From Patella vulgata (lineage: Eukaryota > Mollusca > Gastropoda > Patellidae), in NCBI RefSeq assembly GCF_932274485.2, contig NC_065883.2, forward strand, positions 12,522,222-12,586,221: DNA of 64,000 bases, in the 5' to 3' direction. The translations under genes and the position numbers were made by a program. Below are positions 11,081 through 22,762 of this stretch, in pieces. The notes beneath the pieces were generated by a model, which was not told where the DNA came from, did not search any database, and worked only from the letters and a program-made list of their open reading frames with translations. How positions within the stretch are numbered: position 1 is the first letter of the stretch; each line of letters opens with the position of its first letter.

Positions 11081-11308
11081 ATGGATGTAATTAATAAAAA
11101 TAGGAGTAAAAGTAAAATACTTACAATGTTCCCTAATATAATTATAATAGTAATTATTAATGGACAATTTTACGTAAATATTATTCGTGGATGGGTTAAC
11201 CATCCGTCAAATCGAGTTCATTTGATATTTCTTAGTGGACTGAATTACAGCATGCTACTTTTACATTCCATTCCGTCATTAGAAGAGAGAAGCGTGAATG
11301 TACCTTAA
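11081..11308 (+). other. Small open frame with paralogue, divergent from exon 1
   Basis: A 75-codon frame beginning MDVINKNRSKSKIL, then a hydrophobic stretch (NIIIIVIINGQFYVNIIRG). The paralogous frame at 40,873-41,082 has the same start and no internal stop. About 18 of 20 differences between them change the amino acid, which does not suggest a conserved protein. It may be a chance frame in duplicated flank or a first exon. Function unknown. Confidence 0.3.
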
Positions 11309-11431
11309 AATGAAATAAAGAAATTGACTGTGCCTTAATAACGTGTTGGCTTGTGTTTCACGATTCAGTTGTATGATAACGTGTAATGCGTGATACATAC
11401 ATAGATATTGTTATATCAAACAATATACGAA

Positions 11432-13132
11432 GGCAGTGGTTATTTGCCACATGTGGTAAGCAAGAATTTCAAAATAGCCTTACGACTACAGACCGCAATT
11501 GGGCTGTATATCTTTACTAGAAAGGTAAAAACAAGATATCTGAAACTCGAGTAAATTATTGATACGCATTTTGTTTCGAAAACTTATCGGTAAATCATAA
11601 AAGTTAAATGCCCAGTCAATTTTTAAGCTACATACTACAAATTGTGCACAGTTTCTAGTTTTTGCATATACATTAACATATATTTTTCCAGATTTATTCA
11701 AGGGGGTCAATTTCCCAAATTTCTGAAAATTGACCCACTTGATATGGAATGACCCTAAACGAACCTTCTTTTTTTTTTTTTTTTTTAAAAAGGGACCAAT
11801 TTGAGGAAAACATGCTTTAGTATGCTTGAAAGACCAATTATTAGAAATAATATGCTTTTAACAAAATGGTTTTATGTAATATTCACATATTTTCAACAAA
11901 GTTCATAGTCACAAAAAAACTTACCAGAAATTTATATAAATAATGATTTCACGCTCTACTGACATCGGTTCCAGTTACTGACGCTGATCAAAGATAACTG
12001 GCGGTTTCTCCCAGATAGTGAACGGTTGTCCCAATAGTGACGCTTTCTTAATTAGTCACGCGTTTGCCAGTTTCTCCCGAACGCGCCCGACTATTGATAT
12101 GTTCGGATTAACACACGCTGGTTTAATTACTCACGTTAGTTTTACATACCGAAACAAGTAAGGAATACATTTCATGTGCCACTTCCGGTTGATAATTGTG
12201 ATCTGTAGCCGTGCCACATGCAATGTGTGGTAACCTGATATCTCGGAAACCGCTAACCGGAAGTGTTCGAAATTTTGCCTACTCTGAGATATTATTAATG
12301 TTATCATATTCTGTAAGTGTCATGGAATTCGGTTGATAATCGTGGTCTGTGGCCGTGCCACATGAAATGTGTGGTAGCCTGATATCTCGGAAACTGCTAA
12401 CCGGAAGTGGTCGAAACTTTGCGTACTCTGAGATATTATTAATGTTATATTCTGTAAGTTTCATTGAAATCGGTTTGTAATTGCGGTCTGTAGCCGTGCC
12501 ACATGAAATGTGTGGTAACCTGATATCTCGGAAATCGCTAACCGGAAGTGGTCGAAATTGTGGCTACTCTGAGATATTATTAATGTTATCATATTCTGTA
12601 AATTTCATGGAAATCGGTTGATAATTGTGGTCTGTAGCCGTGCCACATGAAATGTGTGGTAACCTGATATCTCAGAAACCGCTAACCAGAAGTGGTCAAA
12701 ATTTTGACTACTCTGAGATATTATTAATGTTATCATATTCTGTAAGTTTCATTGAAATCCGTTTGTAATTGCGGTATGTAGCCGTGCCACATGAAATGTG
12801 TGGTAACCTGATATCTCGGAAACAGCTAACCGGAAGTGGTAGAAATTTTGGCTACTCTGGCATATTATTAATTTTATCATATTCTGTAAGTTTCATGGAA
12901 ATCGGTTGATAATTGTGGTCTGTAGCCGTGCCACATGAAATGTGTGGTAACCTGATATCTCGGAAACCGCTAACCGGAAGTGGTCGACATTTTGGCTACT
13001 CTGAGATATTATTAATGTTATCGTTATCTGTAAGTTTCATTGAAATCGGTTGATAATTGCGGTACAGAGACTTGCCACATGTGGCAAATAGTCTCCGGAT
13101 TGTCTTACCACATGTGGCAAATAGCCCCAGAC
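11432..13132 (+). mobile_element. MULE-like non-autonomous element with 9-bp target duplication
   Basis: The 29-bp ends are inverted repeats with about five mismatches, sharing tatttgccacatgtggtaag. They are flanked by the direct repeat atatacgaa at 11,423-11,431 and 13,133-13,141. The same flank in genes A (about 41,205) and B (about 47,350) is uninterrupted, so this is an insertion. A 9-bp duplication is typical of Mutator-like elements. No transposase is present; about half the length is a 144-bp satellite. Confidence 0.8.
12181..13075 (+). repeat. 144-bp tandem array (about six units)
   Basis: The motif gtgccacatgaaatgtgtgg begins units at 12,211 (variant), 12,355, 12,496, 12,640, 12,784 and 12,928, a period of 141-144 bp. 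Each unit also has ctgatatctcggaaac and gagatattattaatgttat. The unit contains the CCACATG..TGTGG core of the element's own inverted repeats. Confidence 0.92.
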
Positions 13133-13141
13133 ATATACGAA

Positions 13142-13703
13142 TGTGGCAACACGTGTTTATGTCTACATTTGTTTTGTGATTTAACATTTAGATTAAAGAT
13201 ACTTTCCCGTGTACAAAAGTATGCGATTTGATGATATATTTCATTTGGACTAAAACATATTCAGACTAATTTATAATTTAGAAAGATTTGCTTCAAATCC
13301 GTCTCAAAACTGTGTGATTTGATAATATATTTGGATTAATTAATCTATCAAACATGTTCTTCAAAAACAAAACTTTGTATTCGTCGGAAGATACCGCAAG
13401 CTATAAATAAACTGTTGTTAGACGCCATGTCTGTCAGCTCAGTTCATTGATGGAGAGTCCATTTTTCAGAATGTATCTTTTTGTTACTTACTGTCCATTT
13501 ATCATACGTATTGAGACCTAAGTAAATTGTTAATTATTTTCTGTCAACTACTTTTCCGCCGTTTAGTTGCAGAGTTTTTTTGTACGTTGACACCCCTCAA
13601 CGTTCCCAAAACCGCCTAACCATTTGATCAAGAAAAAACAATAACTCTCTCGGTCAAGCTAGTACACAATAAGCTGGCAGACTATACGTTACACAATTGA
13701 CAA
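13142..13703. other. Copy C 5' flank
   Basis: Matches 47,395-47,645 upstream of gene B (aaagatactttcccg, ctgttgttagacg, catgtctgtcagctca). No gene seen. Confidence 0.6.
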
Positions 13704-13705
13704 TA

Positions 13706-14405
13706 GAGACTTTTGGCAAGTGGAATTTTTCTCATCCGTATCACGTATCCGTATCATCACGTGTTACGTTGCAACAATGTAGTTTTTGGCAGAATTTTCT
13801 CGCCGCGTACGTATGGCTAGCTGAGCTGAGGTCAATTACAACATGATGACAGTTAGTGACCAGCCTACAATTTTCTGAAAGGAGTAAAGTCGCTCGACAG
13901 TCGCTGAGTTATTTAAAATTTAAAAAACATTTAGTGTCGAATCTTTGACTTCAACTCGACAGCAATTTTTGGTTTCTCTAATGTATCATTTCAAAAAGTT
14001 TATACCCCTTTTACAGATTTGCAAGGTCCCACCTCCCTAAATTTAGCACGTAGATCAACCAGCATGCAAACAGACAGGAAAAATATGAAAATTCCGCGAA
14101 AAGCTCATCAAAAGTAATGATTAAAATCCAGTCTTTGCCATAGTTAAAATCACACCAAATATACACATTCGTGTTCTAGGATACACATTCATAAAAACGC
14201 TACGACATAACATTTCAGCGTCTAAAAGTAGTAAAAACGACGACGATGTTATACGGACCTTTTCCGTATGAAAAATGTTCGATACGTGCTTCCGTATCCG
14301 TGTGTCGTATCACGTATGAGAAATACACACGCATTGATGACGTCACACACAAAATCAATACGGATACGCGATACGGACCGGGGATTTAAGTTTGCCAAAA
14401 GTCTC
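13706..14405 (+). mobile_element. Non-autonomous TIR element, short copy
   Basis: TA-gagacttttggcaagtgg at the left end and the complement ttgccaaaagtctc-TA at the right. It matches the two ends of the 7,749-9,071 element and lacks most of its first half. It has no coding capacity. Confidence 0.72.
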
Positions 14406-14407
14406 TA

Positions 14408-15050
14408 CTATTGAGGAACATGTCACTTATCAGATTATGATCCACAGATGGTCGACACTGGCACTGGTCATTAGTTACTACTATCCCTGGTCAGAGTTAT
14501 GATACAATATAGGCAGCTGCATAATCTCTTCCGTCATCCTTTGTCTAGAGAGAGTTTATAAGCAGGAATGAAAAAGATATAGGCCGTGAAGGCGAGAGCC
14601 TCTGAGTTAAAGGGGAAGACCAACGATTTTCAATAAGGTTTCCATAAATAATAAATATATATTTATTAATACCGGAAGTGACGTAGTTGGTTCGAGACAC
14701 TCTCTGGTAACTATACTAAACATAGAAATTTGGAGTAAGTTTAGCGCTGTATTTTGTGATCGTTTCGCCGTTTGGCAGAAAATCTGATGAAAGGTAATCT
14801 TTATTAGGATCTTAAGAACAAGAACTTACGGGTTTGGGGCCCGCTTAAGAGCTGAAACTTTGATGTGATTTTTTGCATTTTAAGTAACCCCAAACCCTCC
14901 TGCTATCACGAAAGAAAAGCTGACCATGACTCACCACTTGTGTTATCCATGACGAGAGCAATGCCAGTTATAATTATTATAAATGTAGATTGGAAAAAAA
15001 AAGTGGAAACCGACCCAGTGAAACAATAATTCATACCTCTTTTCGGGAAT
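14408..15050. other. Stretch without recognisable features
   Basis: No repeat paralogue, domain or convincing exon was seen on either strand. Confidence 0.3.
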
Positions 15051-15084
15051 ATATTTATTTTTTATTTTCTTCAAATTACGGATC

Positions 15085-15408
15085 TTTATCAACTAAATAT
15101 TGTAGCTGTTCTTGTGGAATAAATAACTTTGCCGGATCAACTCTTCCCAGTGAAAGATGATACTCTCTACCATGCCCTAATTGTCTTGTTTGCAATTTAT
15201 TACATCATCTAATAACTGTAGAGCTTTTTTTCAATTGATTAAGGCAGCCAGGCACCTCTTTTGTAGTTTCACTTATTTTAGATATAACGCCAGAAATTCG
15301 CTCACATCCATGCCGATGTGTTGTCAAAGATGCATCCGGTCTATTAAGAGAATGAGCCAACCTCAAGGTTCGATGATATAACTCTTTAAACAAAAAGTGG
15401 TTCGACAT
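15085..15408 (-). pseudogene. Possible fragment of an HTH/integrase-type repeat protein
   Basis: The minus strand reads LAHSLNRPDASLTTHRHG, then after an in-frame stop at 15,205 a second stretch beginning in another register: RQLGHGREYHLSLGRVDPAK, LFIPQEQLQYLVDKD. The pattern 'G-R-x(2-6)-IP.EQL.YL...' resembles the N-terminal region of a family of animal proteins with a resolvase-like HTH and an integrase core. This is recalled from memory and weak. At least one stop and one frame change interrupt it, and no integrase core follows. Confidence 0.3.
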
Positions 15409-15409
15409 G

Positions 15410-16380
15410 ACAACGGATTTATTTCATTTTTTTTTCTCCAAAAAATTCTTAAGAATAACCCAATGGAGTAGCAATTTTAGCCGAGACGATAGATACTGAC
15501 GTCTTGTGACGTCAACTTCGGCTGTACCCGGAACCACACCCTCTGTCCGTTCGATTGGAGAAATTTTGGTGGTGGAAATTACAATGGATAAATTCTGATA
15601 GTTGAAAATGCAAAGATGAAAAAGTTAAGAGTGAATTTGCAAAGGCGGAAAGTAGAAAGTGAAAAAACATGACTAGATTTTTTTGGTTTGTATTGTTACT
15701 AATATGGTGATTTTGTGTTATGTGATATTTACAAGTGAAAAATCACGAAAATGACCATTTTTACAATTTTGACTATGATAATTTGTCAATTTTTTCTTAA
15801 TATGGCAACGATTCGGCTCCGTATCAAATTAGGTCATTTGCACTGAAAGTAAATGAAAACATGCTGAAAATGATCGAAAGTAATCATCCTTTCAATAAAA
15901 ATGTAAACTTGCTAAATTCACCTTTGTTCTTGTGACCCCGGAGGTCAAAAGGTCAATTTTTTTGTTTTTGCACTAGGAAGATCTAAAGCAATAAAATGTC
16001 GGCGTAAAATATAAAAACTAAAACCAAACCTGTTCTAATTAATAATAGGAACATTTAAAACTTATCATAAGGTGAGCTTAGCACGGTATATTTACTTTGG
16101 AACGTAAAAAAAGATCTTGCATAACAAAACCAAAACACCTCGAAGCCTGTTTCAAAAATACGTAAAAACTGTCAAATCAAAATCTCTCCGATTTAGTTCC
16201 ACAACGATTGCTATACATAATGAAACTTATTTTCCGAAAAAAACAATTGAATAGTTTCATGGCTGTACTCCAGCCTGCAGGCCGCGTGGATTTCCAGGAA
16301 TCCCAGTCTGGGAAAACCGACGTTAATCTGTGACCGAAAAACACTTGATACACAAGTAAAAGAAATGAAGTGAAATGAAA
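15410..16380. other. AT-rich stretch
   Basis: No gene, repeat paralogue or structured motif recognised. Confidence 0.3.
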
Positions 16381-16384
16381 GGTC

Positions 16385-16500
16385 GCGTGGTTTCAATTCC
16401 CCGTTTGTACTCGCGTGGGTTTTCTCCGGATCCCCCGGTTTCCAACAACAGCTTAAACACCTCTATGCGCAACCGAGTTATTGAATTAAAGTTGGTGATT
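16385..16500 (+). repeat. SINE family 1 fragment
   Basis: Begins at the B-box region (cgtggtttcaattccccg) and continues to gagttattgaattaaagttgg. Both head and tail are missing. Confidence 0.6.
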
Positions 16501-16611
16501 CTCTGTCACTAAGGCCCTGTCTCAATAAACAGGATGTTCCGTGTTCTATCCCAGTGTTGGCTGAGAAGCTTCCCATGGATCATTCAGCATGGGTTTCCTA
16601 TTTCATTGGTG

Positions 16612-16900
16612 GGGGGTGGGGGGATTTCTAACGGGCGCGCGTTGTATCTTAGTTTTTGTCATTGAGTCAAGTGGGCGTAGCTTCGATTCACCTCTTGTAC
16701 GTGACAAGGTGAAGAGTCGCCTATCCGACTTCAAGGGTTTTCTCAGGGTCCTCCGGTTTCCTCCTCTTTCTAGGGACCCATACGCGCAAGCAAAAAATTG
16801 AAATATTGAACCACATGTTAGTCCCAAAATGACCTGGTATGTGTCGAGTCGACGTTAAATCTCTCTCTCTCACTCACACACACTCTCTCTTTCTCTCCGA
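16612..16900 (+). repeat. SINE family 1
   Basis: Runs from the G-rich head through cattgagtcaagtgggcg and ggtcctccggtttcc to gtcgagtcgacgttaaatc and a (CT)n tail that continues, with interruptions, to about 17,035. Confidence 0.72.
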
Positions 16901-17059
16901 TTGATATACAAGGTATATTAGACCCTGTGAGAGAAACTTGGTTAGAGGGACGGCGAGGAACAGGAGAGCGGAGACGGGCGTATGGACTCACTCAAGTTGG
17001 GCCCATTTCTCCCTCTCTCTCCTCTCTCTCTCTCTGATTGATACACAAGTAAAAGAAAT

Positions 17060-17345
17060 GAAATGAAATGGGGTTTAAAGTCCTACTGTTCTGCTCCTAC
17101 TGGGATAATGAAGACGGATATATGCCAAACACTGTGCTATATGGAAAAGTTTGCCTGGGCAGCCGTGCTACGGCCTAAAATTATATCGAATTCCAACTAT
17201 CAAGGATGTCGGTTTTTTGTCCCACCCGAACGACTAGACAGCTGTCCTTGTGAGGCCATCTGTCCTGCACCACTGACAAGGGGTAACCTTGGCCACCACC
17301 GAGATCTCCAGGCTAGCGAGCAAGCGTCTTACTCACTGAGTCACC
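17060..17345 (-). repeat. SINE family 2, reverse copy
   Basis: Tail at aaatggggtttaaagtccta, head at gcttactcactgagtcaccg-type sequence near 17,335. The R1 repeat joins its head at about 17,345, as at 5,140. Confidence 0.75.
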
Positions 17346-18135
17346 GCCGCCTCCTCCTGCGATACACTCCAGCAAGGCGGTGGTTCCGGAATACAAAAGG
17401 TCAAACATGCAGATGGACAGACAGATGGAGAGAAAATCTATAGTCCCCTCCGGTTTCACCGGTAGACATGGGTATATTATGTATATTATACACAAATAAT
17501 TAGTGAGCTGGCACCAAATAATGTAGAGTTACTCCCCCTTCAGCACATACAAATTAATGCACACATAGACACACCCAAGCACCGCGTTTAAGAGTTTTAA
17601 AACTATCGGCAACATATTTACAGATTTATATATACCTACAATTGCTCATCCATTCTAAGGATTTGTTTCTTATCGGGGTTTTTTTCTCAGGTACAGGTTT
17701 TGTTTGGGGTAGGATGCAACTTTCATATTTGTCTGGCATAAATAGGCATTTGAGTGTAAACAACTTCTGTTTAAAAGGGACAATTTCACTCATGCTGTAA
17801 CTACATAAAATGTCCCAATCTTCATTCTGGTCAACAAAAGCAGGGGACTATTGAAATGGGTTTGTCTGTCTGTCCGTCTGTCTGTCTGTCCGTCACACCT
17901 TTTGGGACACAATAACTCTTGGTGTAGGTGTTTATTAGAAATAAGCAAATTAGATTGGTTGATGCTTTGGGATACGATAACTTCAGTTCTAATTTAGTGA
18001 GAGTGAGGACACTTGGTCAATACCTTGACTTAGTTTGATGGTGAACATTTTCTGCTGAGGGTAAGCAGAGCGATAAGCAATTTGATTGGTCGAGACTTTG
18101 GAACACAATAACTATCCTTCTAGTTGAGCTAGAAT
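17345..18135 (-). repeat. Repeat R1 and array, reverse copy
   Basis: Inverted relative to 3,950-5,140: ggtttcaccggtagacatgg, the (GTCT)n tract near 17,860-17,895, then the degenerate tandem units to about 18,135, where it breaks off. Confidence 0.65.
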
Positions 18136-18169
18136 GTTCAAGGGGGAAACCGCGCATGAAAATCCCGAT

Positions 18170-18384
18170 TAATTTTCTTGGCCACCACCGAGATCTCCAG
18201 GCTAGCGAGCCAACGTCTTACTCACTGAGTCACCACCGCCTCCTCCTGCGATACACTCTCTAGTACAACTTTTCTAGCAAGGCGGTGGTTCCGGAATACA
18301 AAAGGTCAAACATGCAGATGGACAGACCGACGGAGAGAAAATCTATAGACATTTAACTGACACTACATGGGTATATATTATGTA
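18170..18384 (-). repeat. Second reverse SINE-2/R1 copy, left part
   Basis: Begins at ggccaccaccgagatctcca and repeats 17,291-17,470 closely, then is interrupted at 18,385 by a Tc1 element. The R1 sequence resumes after 19,880 and is clear again from about 20,297 (ttaagagttttaaaactatc). Confidence 0.65.
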
Positions 18385-19880
18385 TACTCAGCCAAATTAA
18401 AAACTTGACACTGATGAATTTCAACAATTTTTTTTTCTGGTAAGTCAAATAAATTTTAAAGTGTTTCTAACGATAGTATGTAGTAAGAAGCCTTTAATTT
18501 CATAAAATTGTAAAGTCACGTCGATCACGTGACTTTTGAGCATATAAAGATGAAAAACCTGAAAAACACGTGCAAACACAAACTCGTGAGGTCAATCGAT
18601 GCAAGTTTGGTTAAACTGAACACGCACACGTAACTTGAACTGGTAAAACAAATTAAAACTGTTATTTTCATCTTTGTTAGAAAATGCCGCGCCTTTCAAA
18701 GGTAGGCTCTATGCTGGTCAGTCTGTGGTCACTGTTGCAATAGCCTTTAATTGTTCACGCCAGACAATAATTAATCTTAGAATGAGAGTGCTTCAAACTG
18801 GAACTATTGCCGACCGCCCAAGGGCGGGAGCGCCACATGTGACGTCACTCCAGGAATATCAAGCAATACGATTACGTCATCTTAGAAACAGATTTGTCAC
18901 TGCAACCTCCACAAGTAGAGATATGTTTGGTGGAAGGGTAACTGCCCAAACTGTTCGAAATCGTTTGCAGGCTGCTGGTCTTCGAGCTCGGAGGCCCTAT
19001 AATGGACCAATATTGACACCTCTTCATCGCCGTAACCGACTTGTGTGGGCCACAAGACACATAAGATTTACTCAAAGACAGTGGAATTCGGTTGTCTTTA
19101 GTGACGAATCTCGATTCAGTTTGAGATTTGCCGATGGCAGGGTCCGAGTGTACCGCAGACGAGGTGAACGTTACGTTACGCTCAAGTATGCGTCAGAGAA
19201 GTTGACCGATTTGGTGGCGGCAGCGTCATTTTTTGGGGTTCTTTTTGTGAACATGGACGTTCTCCTCTTGTTGTTGTCCAAGGGAACTTAAATGCTGTCC
19301 AGTACATGGATCAGATTTTGCAACCTGTTCTTCTTCCGTTTATGCAGAGACATGGGCCTGGACTAACGTTTCAACAAGACAATGCTCGACCCCATACAGC
19401 AATTGCTACCCAGAATTTTTTAAGAAATGCCGGTGTCCAAGTCCTGGATTGGCCGTCGCTTAGCCCCGACCTTAATCCTATTGAACACATCTGGGACGAA
19501 CTGGGTCGACGTTTTCGTCAGCAAGTGAATCCACCACTGACGTTGCAGGACCTTCAACATGCTCTTGCTGAGCAGTGGCGACGTCTTCCTCGGGTAGTGT
19601 TTACTAATGTTCTGAGATCCATGAGAAGACGTTGTGTGGCAGTACGAGACGCTAGAGGAGGCCACAACCGTTACTAAACACTTTATTCCGATTGCTCTCC
19701 AAGTCTGTGAATTTCATTTTTTATGGTACTGTGACATCACGAACGTTATCAATGTCCTTGCTTTCTGTTGATGTCAAGGTCGTCTGTGCACAACATAACA
19801 CTAAAAAAGTTGCCTTAAACCAAATATTAAAAATCTAGTCCCAAAAATCCCGAGTGTCAAGTTTTGAATTTGGCTGAGTA
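18385..19880 (+). mobile_element. Tc1-like transposon, family 2
   Basis: 1,496 bp. The ends are inverted repeats of about 28 bp (tactcagccaaattaaaaac at the left, its complement with one mismatch at the right), flanked by TA within TATA. It carries one transposase gene with frame breaks. It sits inside an R1 repeat, so it is younger than that repeat. Confidence 0.9.
18683..19677 (+). pseudogene. Tc1 transposase (DD34E), frame-broken
   Basis: DNA-cutting and joining enzyme of the Tc1/mariner superfamily. Visible parts are an N-terminal HTH (VVTVAIAFNCSRQTIINLR), a GRPR-like linker (DRPRAGAP), a second HTH with QTVRNRL, then the catalytic D of FSDESRF, the second D of FQQDNARPH, and the third acid in SPDLNPIEHIWDELG with 34 residues between D and E. 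The likely start ATGCCGCGCCTTTCAAAG (18,683) is in a different frame from the main HTH, implying a small indel near 18,700. A second shift lies near 19,185-19,205, before the expected GGGSV segment. Two shifts make it inactive. Confidence 0.85.
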
Positions 19881-20640
19881 TACATAAAGATATAATTAGT
19901 TCCATGCAAAGACATACACAAGCGTTTAAAGTTGCAATTTCATATTTTTATGTTCTATTTTTAAAATTTATTAAAATAAAGCCTTAAAATAGATGGTATC
20001 TATAAACAGTCCTACCGTGTTAAAGAATAATCCTATTAATCCTATAATTCACTATTGTCAGTTGAGAAATTGGCAAAAAATATCATTTTTAACTTCAAAT
20101 TCAAATGTTTGAAGATAGCTATTTCATGGGGGGAATTGAAAAACAAGGGAGGTAATTGTGTTATTATTTCCGGGGTCAAAGGATTTTGAACAGGGGGAAT
20201 AATACCTTTGATCGTATAATAGTGAGTTGACAACCTATTGAGCAAAAGACATAGAAATAATTATGTTTTGACCTTCTTAGAAAATATGAAATTATCCCTT
20301 TAAGAGTTTTAAAACTATCGACAACATTTTGACAGATTTATATATACCTACAATTACTAATCTTTTCTTTGGCTTTTGTTTGTTACTGTTATTGTTTTTG
20401 TTTGTTACTGTTATTGCTTTTGTTTGTTACTGTTATTGTTGTTGTTTTTTTTTTTGGTTTTTTTTTTTGGGGGGGGGGGAGGAGGGGGGTATTCTCCGGT
20501 CCAGGTTTTGTTTGGGGTGGGATTTAACTTTCATGTCTTTACAGTAAATATCTGTCTGTCATAAATAAAATAGGCCAATTGCATTTGAATGTAAACAACT
20601 TCTAATTAAAGTATGACCTAATGTAATCATATGGTCTTTA
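19881..20640 (-). repeat. R1 repeat, right part after Tc1 insertion
   Basis: 20,297-20,350 matches 17,590-17,645 (ttaagagttttaaaactatc, atatatacctacaatt). 20,560-20,620 matches the gtaaacaacttct segment. The 19,890-20,280 stretch has no recognised paralogue and no gene. Confidence 0.5.
20380..20447 (+). repeat. 24-bp tandem repeat and T/G tracts
   Basis: Three units of tttgtttgttactgttattg with short spacers, followed by poly-T and poly-G to about 20,490. Confidence 0.85.
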
Positions 20641-20771
20641 CAGTAATCATATGGTCTTTGCAAGCATATTGTATCTTTAACTAATTATTAGGTTCACACT
20701 ATCTATAGAGTCAGATCTGACGTACCCAAATTAATTGAGTTATAAATATATAAAAAAAACAGTGATATTTT

Positions 20772-21100
20772 GGATAAAAAAAACACTGGTTATGTCCTTA
20801 CCATTGTCAAAATATCCATCAAATACATGTGTTTGGTAGATCATGCGAATGGCATATACCCTTCTTCATTGGATAAAAAAAAACACTGGTTATGTCCTTA
20901 CCATTGTCAAAATATCCATCAAATACTATCTTGTTTATGACATGTGTTTGGTAGATCATGCGAATGGCATATACCCTTCTTCATTGGATAAAAAAAACAC
21001 TGGTTATGTCCTTACCATTGTCAAAATATCCATCAAATACTATCTTGTTTATGACATGTGTTTGGTAGATCATGCGAATGGCATATACCCTTCTTCATTA
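20772..21100 (+). repeat. Three tandem units of 99-115 bp
   Basis: ggataaaaaaaacactggtt begins units at 20,772, 20,871 and 20,985. Each ends in gaatggcatatacccttctt, which is SINE-2 tail sequence, so a SINE end was amplified with its flank. The first unit lacks about 17 bp. Confidence 0.85.
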
Positions 21101-21160
21101 GCCCAGTCAGAGCAGAACAGTAGGACGTTAAACTCCATTTCATTTGATGTTGACATCTAA
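21060..21160 (+). repeat. SINE family 2 tail fragment
   Basis: cttcattagcccagtcagag, then cagaacagtaggacgttaaa and catttcattt; the head is absent. Confidence 0.65.
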
Positions 21161-21199
21161 TCGTGAATCAATTTAATGACGAAACACAATCCAGCAATC

Positions 21200-22762
21200 A
21201 ATTACATGTATCCTACCCTGACAGGAGCGGATACAGGAATTTTTACAGTAGGAGGTTTACAAGACTCCTGTTAAGTAAATTTGATAGTTGATAATGCTTG
21301 ACGCCATCACCGTCTCTAAATTACGTAGGCATACATGCACACTCGGATTTTTAAAGAGAGAAATCCAACACCCTGTTTGATGTCAATTTTTATAACGATT
21401 TAATAGGATCAAATTATGATTCAATTTTATTGATGCAAAGCATTAATTGTGATATCACATATGTCTATATCATTATTTCAAACTTTGAATGGCCATTCCA
21501 TCCCAGTATCTGATGATAAAGAAGGATAAAGCAAACGACCGTTACACTTTGCGCATAAACTGTTGTTTTAGACCCCACCACCCCACTCTCATCTGGATTC
21601 GCCCCTGCAAGGAAAACCGCCACCAAAAAGTTCTCCGTACATAAAGTAGAACAAACCCTGTATAATCTTAGTGCTAGGCAATTGTTGATTCTTACCATTC
21701 TTCTCGGACGGGCTACGCCATGTTGTGTAGGGATCCCAATTTTCCGTCTCATCTGAACGACTAGACACTGTGCTTGTCAGGGCTATGGGTTAATTTTATC
21801 ATTAGTTCCATGTTGGACAATTGTATGAAGTTAACACATCTTCAACGTCCAATTTTAATTTGATGTTAACATTTATTGTAGACATAATATCAATATACAA
21901 AATATTATGCCATATATATAAAATCGATTGTAATGTACAGAGTTTTATTTACATATTTAAGGCTAATAATAATAATTATAAATCTATATCATTTAAGTTT
22001 ACACGGAGATGGGGTTTAACTTCCACACAAAACAAGTAGATAATTTGGGGATTAACTTTTGGATTTTTTTTTTTTTTTTTTTTTTGCTTTACCTCATTTA
22101 TTAGCTTCCAATGGATCTTTGACGTGCACGCTAATGTGTACACGAGACCTTGGTTTTTTGTCCCATTTCATCGACTAGACAGCTGTCCTTGTCAGGCCTT
22201 CCGTCCAGCACCACTGACAAGGAGAAATCGCACCGGATAATCCCAGCAGCGGGAGCGAACACGCAACCTCTATGCTAGCGAGTCAGCATCATACTCACAT
22301 AGCCACCATGTTTGTTTATAATAATGCAAGAATTATGGGATTTATTACGGGAGGGACGCAACTCTTACTTGACTTGACCAAAGAAACTGGATAATCAACC
22401 ACATAGAAAAACAACCCGATCTGCGAGTATACTAACAAACGCGGAAAAAACTCCCTCACACTAATTAGATTCTGCTAAACGTAATCCAGATTTATCCAGA
22501 AGAATGGTGTATTATAATTATCTTCCCTTGGTCCAAAAGAATAACACAATTTGTAATAATAAATGAATTAAAAAAAAAAAAATGATTTAAAATAATAAAA
22601 TGAACAATAAAATAAGACAGAATAGTTATCCCCTTCCTAGGTTCAATAATAACCCAAGTCCATAAAAGCCTCGAACTCACTCAATGTAAACAAGTACGTT
22701 TTTTTTATAGACAATTGAACTAATACCTATATTATACCTGGCTACATAATGAACTGTTTTGT
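21200..22762 (-). repeat. Duplicated 3' flank of gene A
   Basis: 21,200-22,080 is repeated in the same orientation at about 50,300-51,630. The portion from about 21,540 to the exon at 22,763 is repeated inverted at 1,941-2,960. No gene beyond embedded repeats. Confidence 0.7.
22130..22320 (-). repeat. SINE family 2 in gene A 3' flank
   Basis: gacagctgtccttgtcaggc, gcaccactgacaaggagaaa and a head complement near 22,305 (actcacatagccaccatg). It corresponds to 2,407-2,545 in the inverted duplicate. Confidence 0.7.

Noticed and set aside
12279-13187. Small proteins on the minus strand in the 144-bp array
   Set aside because: 144 is a multiple of three, so frames repeat across units by arithmetic; no start or composition suggests a real protein.
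20329-20564. Hydrophobic small proteins
   Set aside because: They are translations of T/G-rich simple sequence.
22492-22680. A small minus-strand protein after gene A
   Set aside because: It lies in the 3' flank; the inverted copy at 2,040-2,230 does not conserve it as a frame.
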